From Flavobacteriaceae bacterium (GTDB lineage Bacteria > Bacteroidota > Bacteroidia > Flavobacteriales > Flavobacteriaceae): DNA of 64,000 nucleotides. Location: assembly GCA_020854235.1 (NCBI GenBank), contig JADZFW010000042.1:17845-81844 (forward strand). Reading direction: 5' to 3'. Shown here piece by piece: positions 18,866 through 26,928 of this stretch (position 1 is the first letter of the stretch; every line of letters starts with the position of its first letter). A program made the position numbers and the translations under genes. The notes beneath the pieces are model-generated. The model did not search any database, had not been told where the DNA came from, and saw only the letters and a program-made list of their open reading frames with translations.

Positions 18866-19588
18866 TTGATACCTAAATTTATGAAATACGAGAAGATAAA
18901 TATGGATTGGAATGCAGATCCAAATACACCAGAACCTATAATTTGGATTGAAAATGGTGTATTAAAAGTTGATTTCTTCCTCAATCATTTTATTTATGAA
19001 CATTTCAATGAGGGAGATAGAGCACGTCTATCATTTGAAGACTGTTCGAGATATAGTTTCAATTCTTGTAATGATGAAGGCTATTACAGAGGTCAATATA
19101 GGAATAATCCAATTGAATTACCATGGGGAGAGTTTTTCAAAGTAATATCTGGACTTGATAATCAAATTCCAGAACCTAACATCTTTCTGATGGATAAGAA
19201 AAATGAACAAAACCATTATATTTTCTTTTTCCGAGATAATATATTAGAATTATTTGCTAAAGAATATGTTTTAGAATTTCTTAATGAAAGTCAGATTCAA
19301 TTTAAATTGTTACAAATTTTATGGCAAATATTTCGACAAATCAAAAATGATTCAGATACAAATATAGCGGGATATAAAAACTATCAACATGCGAGACAGG
19401 ATGTTGAAGAATTAATTGAAAAAATAAGGAAAGATGATTCAAGTGTAATGAGTGATTTAGATTTGAGATTTGCTCCTTCTGGTAAATTCCAAGAACTTTC
19501 AATTTCCAACAATTGGTACGATAAGTTTTTAAACTTAGCAGAACAATATAATAATTATAGAGTAAACACAACACAACGAACAATATAA
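18866..19588 (+). CDS. hypothetical protein
   Basis: 240 aa ORF, likely start at Met 18881; no family recognised. Confidence 0.65.
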   Translation: MIPKFMKYEKINMDWNADPNTPEPIIWIENGVLKVDFFLNHFIYEHFNEGDRARLSFEDCSRYSFNSCNDEGYYRGQYRNNPIELPWGEFFKVISGLDNQIPEPNIFLMDKKNEQNHYIFFFRDNILELFAKEYVLEFLNESQIQFKLLQILWQIFRQIKNDSDTNIAGYKNYQHARQDVEELIEKIRKDDSSVMSDLDLRFAPSGKFQELSISNNWYDKFLNLAEQYNNYRVNTTQRTI

Positions 19589-19816
19589 TCAATTCGGAAT
19601 TTTTTTATAATCACAGTAGACATAGAGGAAATAAGTATAAAATTTAGGACACATAACAATTCCAAAGTAATTTTCCAGAGTTGCCTATCTCAATACAATC
19701 GAAAAAGCCTCCTAACAAATCGAAATATAACTTACTCTATTAAGAATTACCAGTGGCTGAGGCTCTCGAAGCCCTTGCAAAACCCAAAAAGAAACTTGCA
19801 CAACCCGAAAAGAAAC

Positions 19817-19854
19817 TTTAAGGCTTCCAGCCTTTAAAGGCTGGAAGCCTTAAA
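19817..19854. repeat. 38-bp perfect palindrome
   Basis: TTTAAGGCTTCCAGCCTTTAAAGGCTGGAAGCCTTAAA. Confidence 0.85.
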
Positions 19855-19903
19855 TGTTTTCCATTATACCTTATTCAAAAATCTACGTAATCTGTGTAAT
19901 CTG

Positions 19904-20549
19904 TGATTGTTTGAACTCGCATCATGATCGTTGGAACTCCCATCACGATTGTTTGAACTCGCATCACGATTGTTTGAACTCGCATCATGATTGTTTAAAC
20001 TCGCGTCATGATTGTTTGAACTAGCGTCATGTTTGTTTGAACTCGCGTCATGATTGTTTGAACTCGCGTCATGATTGTTTGAACTCGCGTCATGATTGTT
20101 TGAACTCGCATCATGATTGTTTGAACTCGCGTCATGATTGTTGGAACTCGCGTCATGATTGTTTGAACTCGCGCCATGATTGTTTGAACTCGCGTCATGA
20201 TCGTTTGAACTCGCATCATGATTGTTTGAACTCGCGTCATGATTGTTGGAACTCCCGACACGACTATTGGAACTCCCGACACGACTATTGGAACTCTCGA
20301 CACGACTATTGGAACTCGCGACACGACTGTTGGAACTCTCGACACGACTATTGGAACTCGCGACACGACTATTGGAACTCCCGACACGACTATTGGAACT
20401 CGCGACACGACTGTTGGAACTCGCGACACGACTGTTGGAACTCCCGATACGATTGTTGGAACTAGCAACACGACTATTGGAACTCCCGATACGACTGTTG
20501 GAACTCGCGACACGACTGTTGGAACTCCCGATACAACTGTTGGAACTCG
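19904..20549. repeat. 21-bp minisatellite, 30 full units plus a partial unit
   Basis: Units counted from 19920 to 20549 without indels: block 1 consensus CGTCATGATTGTTTGAACTCG (16 units), block 2 CGACACGACTATTGGAACTCN (14 units). Confidence 0.97.
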
Positions 20550-20563
20550 CAATATCCCTAATA

Positions 20564-20730
20564 CCCCTATGAAACCAATTGAATACAAAGCATTCAATAT
20601 TAGTGTCCATTCATTTCAATCCATCATTCATCAATTCGTGGCTAAAGAAAACCATCCCATAGCCCACATCGATTTCCACTAAACGAGGTCGAAACCATAT
20701 TATCCCAATAACCTGCCTCGCCGCAGGCGG
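20564..20730 (+). repeat. 167-bp direct repeat, copy 1
   Basis: CCCCTATGAAACCAATTGAATACAAAGCATTCAATATTAGTGTCC...CCTGCCTCGCCGCAGGCGG; same sequence offset by 194 bp. Confidence 0.95.
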
Positions 20731-20757
20731 GCTCAATAACCCGATAACCACCTCAAT

Positions 20758-20924
20758 CCCCTATGAAACCAATTGAATGTAAAGCATTCAATATTAGTGT
20801 CCATTCATTTCAATCCCACATTCGTCAATTCGTGGCTAAAGAAAACCATCCCACAGCCCACATCGATTCCCACTAAACGAGGTCGAAACCATAATATCCC
20901 AATAACCTGCCTCGCCGAAGGCGG
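20758..20924 (+). repeat. 167-bp direct repeat, copy 2
   Basis: CCCCTATGAAACCAATTGAATGTAAAGCATTCAATATTAGTGTCC...CCTGCCTCGCCGAAGGCGG, gap-free with copy 1. Confidence 0.95.
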
Positions 20925-21002
20925 TCCCATAAAAAAAGCCCATCAACAAGTGACAGGCTCAAAATTAGTAGTAGTAGTTTTCTTACGTAGCGATTTATAT
21001 TT

Positions 21003-21533
21003 TTAAAGCTTACTGAATTGAACATCCGCAACCAGCGTAACATCCTCACCAACCAACACTCCGCCCGTTTCAAGCGCAGCATTCCAAGTCAAGCCATAGT
21101 CTTTTCTATTGATAACGGCTTGTATGGCCAATCCGATTTTAGTATTTCCCCAAGGATCTTGCATCAAACCACTGTAGTCAGCCTTTAAAACAATCTTTTT
21201 AGAAACGCCTTTAAGAGTCAAAACGCCATGAATGTTAAATGATGATGCACCGGTCTTTTCAACAGACTCCGATACAAAGGTCAACGTGGGAAAATGTGCT
21301 ACATCAAAGAAATCTGCACTTCTCAAATGTTGGTCTCTATCGGCTTGATGGGTATCAATACTGTTCACATCAGCACTAAATTGAATGGAAGCAGTGGTAA
21401 AATCAGCTTCTTCATAAGCTATTTGGGCTTCAAACGAATTGAATTTCCCGGATACATTGGTAAACATCATATGTTTAACCTTAAATCCGATTTCAGAATG
21501 TGTAGGGTCAATGACCCAGTTTGTTTTTGACAT
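21003..21533 (-). CDS. YceI family protein
   Basis: 176 aa; WVIDPTHSEIGFKVKHMMFTNVSGKF, DQHLRSADFFDVAHFPTLTF. Confidence 0.93.
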   Translation of the reverse strand: MSKTNWVIDPTHSEIGFKVKHMMFTNVSGKFNSFEAQIAYEEADFTTASIQFSADVNSIDTHQADRDQHLRSADFFDVAHFPTLTFVSESVEKTGASSFNIHGVLTLKGVSKKIVLKADYSGLMQDPWGNTKIGLAIQAVINRKDYGLTWNAALETGGVLVGEDVTLVADVQFSKL

Positions 21534-21572
21534 GATAAAATAGTTTTTAGTAGTGTTTATAATTAAAAAAGT

Positions 21573-22352
21573 TTAAAAAATCATGGGAACATCCATTAAT
21601 AGCAAATAAGTGTCAGTTTCCAATGTTTGGATCTGGATTTGAGAGGTCTCCCAAATACCCAAACCATCTCTTGCTTCCAAGACCTGTCCGTCTATCAGAG
21701 CTTTTCCACTGATGACAAAAGCATAAATGCCATTTCCTTCCTTTTGAACGGTATAAGGTACGGATTGATCTCGGTCAAATGTGCCCAAATGAAACCAAGC
21801 CTCTTGATGAATCCATACACCCGCATCTGAAGGCGAAGGAGAAACAATCTGTTGCAATTGGTTTCTTAGAAAGTGTGTTTTGATAGCTATTTGATCATAT
21901 CTGGGAGTTACATTTTTTTGATTGGGGAAAACCCATATTTGCAATAGTTTGACAGGTATATCGGCATTTGCATTGTATTCACTGTGATAAATTCCGGTAC
22001 CGGCACTCATCACCTGTATTTCCCCCGCACTGATAATAGCCGCATTACCCATACTATCCTGATGTTTCAAAGCCCCTTCCAAAGGAATGGTGATGATTTC
22101 CATATTGTCATGCGGATGCATGCCAAATCCTTGAGAACCATCAACAGTATCGTCATTCAATACCCGCAAAGCCCCAAAATGAATCCGCTCAGGATTGTAA
22201 TACTGCGCAAAACTAAAAGTGTGATAAGTATTCAACCAGCCGTGTTGTACATGACCTCTGCTTAAAGCAGGATGAAAAATATAATTTGCCATATCGTTAG
22301 ATTTTTTGAGTTCGATTTGATATGGCAAAAATAGAGTAGGAGTATACCCCAA
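21573..22352 (-). CDS. pirin family protein
   Basis: Pirin motifs: GWLNTYHTFSFAQYYNPERIHFGALRVLNDD, GFGMHPHDNMEIITIPLEGALKHQDSMGN; probable true start Met at 22292. Confidence 0.92.
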   Translation of the reverse strand: MGYTPTLFLPYQIELKKSNDMANYIFHPALSRGHVQHGWLNTYHTFSFAQYYNPERIHFGALRVLNDDTVDGSQGFGMHPHDNMEIITIPLEGALKHQDSMGNAAIISAGEIQVMSAGTGIYHSEYNANADIPVKLLQIWVFPNQKNVTPRYDQIAIKTHFLRNQLQQIVSPSPSDAGVWIHQEAWFHLGTFDRDQSVPYTVQKEGNGIYAFVISGKALIDGQVLEARDGLGIWETSQIQIQTLETDTYLLLMDVPMIF

Positions 22353-22356
22353 AACA

Positions 22357-22370
22357 TTGACCTAAATCAA
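22357..22370. promoter_or_regulatory. candidate Crp/Fnr-type operator TTGACctaaATCAA
   Basis: One mismatch from the FNR inverted repeat TTGATnnnnATCAA; between the pirin and Crp/Fnr genes. Confidence 0.45.
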
Positions 22371-22451
22371 GAAATTTATATAAAAGAAACAATTGTATGA
22401 AAAGAAACTTTAAACTTTAAACAAGCAATAAATACAAAGCATGCCTTGTCT

Positions 22452-23024
22452 CTAAACCCTTCCCCTACGTATCCGACTCAAAGATTCCGGTGATATCCCT
22501 AAATAAGAAGCAATTAAATGCTGCGGAACCCGTTGGGGAATACTTGGATATTTTTCCAAAAAGATAGCATATCGTTCCTTTGCCGACAAAGCAATACTGG
22601 CAAACAATCTTTCTTGATAAACCGATAGGTGTCGTTGAATCATGATGCGAAAAGCCCTTTCCAATTGTGGTAATTGTCGCAACAAAGCTTCTTTGTCTTC
22701 GAGTGTAATCAGAAGCAATTCACATGCTTCCAACGTATCGATGTACATTTTACTAGGTTTACCTTCATAGAAACTGGAGATGTCACTCACCCACCAATTC
22801 TCGGAAGCAAAAGTCAAAACCACTTCCGAACCGGTTTCATCCAAAAAATAAGTTTTCAAACAACCCTTTATAACAAAGGCTTCAAACTTGCAAACCTCAC
22901 CGGCATGTAAAATGATGGTTTTTTTGGGATATTTTTTATAAGTATAAAATGAGATAATGGTTTCAACTTCTTCTTGTGTAAGTGAAACGTAAGAAGTCAA
23001 AGCTTTGATGATTTCAGTATGCAC
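22452..23024 (-). CDS. Crp/Fnr family transcriptional regulator
   Basis: 190 aa; cyclic-nucleotide-binding-like fold plus C-terminal HTH VPQHLIASYLGISPESLSRIRR. Confidence 0.9.
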   Translation of the reverse strand: MHTEIIKALTSYVSLTQEEVETIISFYTYKKYPKKTIILHAGEVCKFEAFVIKGCLKTYFLDETGSEVVLTFASENWWVSDISSFYEGKPSKMYIDTLEACELLLITLEDKEALLRQLPQLERAFRIMIQRHLSVYQERLFASIALSAKERYAIFLEKYPSIPQRVPQHLIASYLGISPESLSRIRRGRV

Positions 23025-23086
23025 TTGAATCGGTTATAAGTTATGGACAATATACTAAGGGTTAATATAAGTAACTAGGTTGTAAA

Positions 23087-23599
23087 TTATTTTGAATTAA
23101 GAATGACAATGCCATCGTAATAAATATCCTTTATTTTATAAAGTCTTTCGTTCTTCAAAACCATTACACTTTCAATATCTTCCTGTTTGATTTGCTCCAA
23201 TTTATCTTGTTCAATCACCTGATTATTCCAAATAAATAAAATAGCACTATTATTCGCATCTTTGGATTCATTTTCTTTTACAAAAGTTGTATTGATTAAA
23301 ACTATACCGTTTTCAGCCTCATTCCCCCAGATAGTTACATAGGCTTCTTCGTGAGAGTTGTATACATTTATGCGTTCTATGTCTTCCCATTTCAAGTTCT
23401 TATAAGCTGAGTTTTGAATTTCATGTGTACTAATCGGTACCCCATCCATAAGAAATAGGGGTGAAGTGACTTTACCAATTTCAGTACTATCGGCAATGTA
23501 TTGATTGATTTGTGAATTTAATACAGTGTCAAACTCACTAATTTGACTAAATGAAATGACTGAAAATAGCAATGTGAATAATAAACTTAAATATTTCAT
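23087..23599 (-). CDS. secreted TonB-plug-like protein without barrel
   Basis: 170 aa, signal peptide; SPLFLMDGVPIS...WEDIERINVYN...WGNEAENGIVLINT resembles the plug domain of SusC/TonB receptors. Confidence 0.6.
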   Translation of the reverse strand: MKYLSLLFTLLFSVISFSQISEFDTVLNSQINQYIADSTEIGKVTSPLFLMDGVPISTHEIQNSAYKNLKWEDIERINVYNSHEEAYVTIWGNEAENGIVLINTTFVKENESKDANNSAILFIWNNQVIEQDKLEQIKQEDIESVMVLKNERLYKIKDIYYDGIVILNSK

Positions 23600-23689
23600 C
23601 TGTTTATTTTTATTTGTTTTTTAATGGTCAGATGGAATGACCTTTATAAATATTTCGGTTGGTTTGATACTTATCTTATGGTCATTTCA
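23597..23689 (-). repeat. full copy of repeated leader element (copy B), ending at the start codon of the 23599 gene
   Basis: Reverse complement TGAAATGACCATAAGATAAG...GTCATTCCATCTGACCATTAAAAAACAAATAAAAATAAACAGATGAAA. Confidence 0.8.
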
Positions 23690-23853
23690 TTTTAAAAATG
23701 TTTTGAAAATTGGTAATTGGATAATTTGTCTTCAAAGTTATTACTTTTATTTGCAAAAAATTGGAATTAATTGTAATGTTATCTTTTAAAATAATTATAC
23801 AATTCACAAAACATTTGACTATCAAATTTATAAAAGAAAAAGTATGATAAGTT

Positions 23854-24120
23854 CTAATGAATTCTGTCAAAAAATTGTTTCAACTCATGTTTCCTTCCTT
23901 GTTCCAAATGATGCCATCGAATACCTTGTACAGCTCCTTCCAATGCTTGTAACATACTCATACAAGCACCCGAATCCACTGTTTTAATTCGGATAAATGC
24001 TTGTTCACTACCCATTTCAATCAAGGCTTGCGGAGTTGTGATACCTACTTCTTCCAACTTTTGTGCTAATACTTTCCCAACATTAGGCATGTCATTCAAA
24101 TGGATTGCTTCTTGATTCAT
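23854..24120 (-). CDS. TfoX C-terminal domain-containing protein
   Basis: 88 aa; LNDMPNVGKVLAQKLEEVGITTPQALIEMGSEQAFIRIK. Confidence 0.85.
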   Translation of the reverse strand: MNQEAIHLNDMPNVGKVLAQKLEEVGITTPQALIEMGSEQAFIRIKTVDSGACMSMLQALEGAVQGIRWHHLEQGRKHELKQFFDRIH

Positions 24121-24227
24121 GGAGGTGCATGTTAATACCTACAAATTTATACAATTTTGAAGTTTATAATTCATTATTTAATAAAATCAATATTTTGTTT
24201 TTAAATGGACAATGTTGAAGTTAATGA

Positions 24228-24320
24228 GCCAATGTGCAAAATAGTTAATTAAAACATGAGTACTCCCAATAACTTTCGGGGCACATTGGCACATTACCTA
24301 ATTAGCACATTGGCACATTA
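24228..24320. repeat. cluster of GCACATTGGC repeats, two direct plus one inverted
   Basis: GCCAATGTGC at 24228; GCACATTGGCACATTA at 24281 and 24305. Confidence 0.7.
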
Positions 24321-24426
24321 AAAAAAGTCAAAACCAATAACGTAATAACACGCCCATTCAACCAAACCGATTAAATTTTATACCTTTGTTGACCTTAAAA
24401 TAAGTGTTCAATCAAATCTACATATC

Positions 24427-26115
24427 GTGAAACCAATAATAGAATGCGTTCCTAACATCAGCGAAGGAAGAGACCTCAAAAAAATCAATGAAATCAGTCA
24501 AATCGTTACCCAAGTAGAAGGCATTAAATTACTAGATGTCGATCCGGGAAAAGCTACCAATCGTACTGTAATTACCTTTGTAGGACATCCCGATGCTGTA
24601 ATTGAAGCAGCATTTCTATTGATTCAAAAGGCTTCCGAACTGATAGATATGCGTACCCACAAAGGTGAACATCCTCGCTTTGGAGCAACCGATGTGTGTC
24701 CGCTCATTCCGATTGCCGGTATAACTATGGAAGAAACTGCTCAATATGCCCGTAAATTAGGGGAAAGAGTAGGTAGAGAACTCGGTATTCCGGGTTATTT
24801 CTATGAATATGCAGCTACCGAAGAAAAACGTAGAAACTTAGCCAGTTGTCGCGCCGGAGAATACGAAGGCTTACCACAAAAATTAACCGATGCTGCTTGG
24901 ATACCCGATTTTGGTCCGGCTGCATATAATGATGCAGTGGCCCAAACAGGTGCTATTGCCATATCTGCACGTGAGTTCCTAGTAGCACTAAATGTAAATT
25001 TAAACACCACTTCCGAACGTCGAGCCAATGCCATTGCCTTTGATATCCGTGAAGCAGGACGGGTCAAAAGAGAAGGAAATCCCGTTACGGGCAAACAAGT
25101 TTTGGATGATAACGGTGAACCCATTCGCATTCCGGGTAAATTAAAAGCCGTAAAAGGAATCGGTTGGTATATTGAAGAATATGGGATAGCACAAGTTTCT
25201 TATAATTTGACCAATATCAACATCACACCCATGCACATAGCCTTTGATGAAACAGTCAAAGCCGCCGATGCTAGAGGAATCAGAGTTACCGGCTCCGAGT
25301 TGGTAGGATTGGTTCCACTCAAAGCCATGTTGGACACAGCAGATTACTATTTGACCAAGCAAAATAGGTCCTTAGGTATTTCAGAATCTGAAAAGATTAA
25401 AATAGCGGTCAAATCCATGGGATTGGATGATTTAAAACCCTTTGATCCATCCAAAAGCATCATTGAATACCAAATGCAATCGCTTCAAAACAAGTTAATA
25501 GATAAAACCCTCACTGCTTTCGCCGATGAAACCGCCTCCGAATCTATGGCTCCGGGTGGTGGTTCTATATCTGCGCTTGTAGGTGCTTTAGGCGTTTCTC
25601 TAGGTACAATGGTAGCCAATTTATCAGCCAATAAACCGGGATGGGATGATAAATGGGAATATTATTCTGAATGGGCAGTTAAAGGCCAAAAATTAAAAGA
25701 GAAATTGTTGTTTTTGGTTGATGAAGATACGCAAGCCTTCAATAAAATAATTGAAGCATTGCGTTTGCCAAAAGCTTCCGATACCGAAAAACAAATCAGA
25801 ATGCATGCATTGGAACAAGCCACGCAATATGCTACTTCTATTCCCTTTCAAGTGATGGAAAATGCCTTTCAATCCATGGAAATCATGCAAGAGATGGCAG
25901 AAAAAGGCTTGCAAAATTCTTTGAGTGATGCAGGAGTAGGGATGTTATGTGCCAAAACGGCTGTAATGGGTGCCTATTTCAACGTGCGCATCAATGCTAA
26001 AGATTTAAAAGATCGCACATTTGCTGCGGATATTTTAGATAAAGCAGAACGTATTTATAAAGAAGCACTACAAAAAGAAAGTATGGTTACAGAATTGATT
26101 TTTGGCAAATTGTAG
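24427..26115 (+). CDS. ftcD: fused glutamate formimidoyltransferase / formimidotetrahydrofolate cyclodeaminase
   Basis: 562 aa; IECVPNISEGRDLKKI, THKGEHPRFGATDVCPLIP; C-terminal cyclodeaminase ESMAPGGGSISALVGALG. Confidence 0.95.
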   Translation: MKPIIECVPNISEGRDLKKINEISQIVTQVEGIKLLDVDPGKATNRTVITFVGHPDAVIEAAFLLIQKASELIDMRTHKGEHPRFGATDVCPLIPIAGITMEETAQYARKLGERVGRELGIPGYFYEYAATEEKRRNLASCRAGEYEGLPQKLTDAAWIPDFGPAAYNDAVAQTGAIAISAREFLVALNVNLNTTSERRANAIAFDIREAGRVKREGNPVTGKQVLDDNGEPIRIPGKLKAVKGIGWYIEEYGIAQVSYNLTNINITPMHIAFDETVKAADARGIRVTGSELVGLVPLKAMLDTADYYLTKQNRSLGISESEKIKIAVKSMGLDDLKPFDPSKSIIEYQMQSLQNKLIDKTLTAFADETASESMAPGGGSISALVGALGVSLGTMVANLSANKPGWDDKWEYYSEWAVKGQKLKEKLLFLVDEDTQAFNKIIEALRLPKASDTEKQIRMHALEQATQYATSIPFQVMENAFQSMEIMQEMAEKGLQNSLSDAGVGMLCAKTAVMGAYFNVRINAKDLKDRTFAADILDKAERIYKEALQKESMVTELIFGKL

Positions 26116-26157
26116 CATTCTAAATGATTAAAGAGTAATTAATTTAAAAATAGTATT

Positions 26158-26322
26158 ATGTTGAGATTTTATACACCATTGGTATTTATTGTTTTGTTTG
26201 TAGGTTGGGTTTTATATAGGTTACTAGTTAAAAAAGATCTCAAGCAAAATTTAAACAATCTATATCTTGGCATTTTTTTTATAGCTATTTGGGGACTTAT
26301 TTATGTATTGATCTTTAATTAA
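26158..26322 (+). CDS. small membrane protein, 54 aa
   Basis: MLRFYTPLVFIVLFVGWVLYRLLVKKDLKQNLNNLYLGIFFIAIWGLIYVLIFN; two TM segments; below ORF-track cut-off. Confidence 0.65.
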   Translation: MLRFYTPLVFIVLFVGWVLYRLLVKKDLKQNLNNLYLGIFFIAIWGLIYVLIFN

Positions 26323-26928
26323 AATTTTCTTCTGTTACACTATTCTGATCCAATTGAGTTTTCACTAATGATATTGTTAATTAAGCTTGAGAGAAAGAAG
26401 TTCGAGATTTTGCCAATATTTTACTTTCAAATGCCTAAACCATATACCAACAAGCCTTTTTGAAAGAATCCAAAGTAACAGATTGGTTTTTGCCAAATTA
26501 TAATTATTGTGTAGCGTTTGATATTCAAACATCTTTAGTAAAAAAAGAAGTATATTAATTATGGATTTTTTAAAGTTGAATCCTTTTGTAACTAAAAGAT
26601 TATTCTTGAGTTCCTTACTAAACATATTATATTGTAATATTATCAATTTTTCCTATGCTCATTTAAGGTTATGAGTTAGAACATAAGATATCAACGTAAC
26701 GATAAACAAGCGCAGGCCCGGCAAAAATGGCTGGGGTGCAAAGGCAGTGAATGGTTTTTTTACATCAACTCATGGATGGTAATATAAACGTCCAAAAAAA
26801 CCAGAGCGGGAGGCTTTATTTTTGCCTTGATTTTTTGTAACTTTTTGATCAAGCAAAAAGTTAAACTAAATAACAAGTACGTATTTAACGTTTTATATGT
26901 TGTGTTCTCGATCCTAATTTTTTAAACA

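Noticed and set aside
19904-20549. CRISPR array
   Set aside because: Units are contiguous 21-mers with no unique spacers and there are no cas genes nearby; this is a minisatellite.
26377-26646. 89-aa minus-strand ORF
   Set aside because: AT-rich, no recognisable domain, convergent to nothing and with low-complexity Leu/Asn/Lys composition; probably spurious, though a decayed gene is possible.
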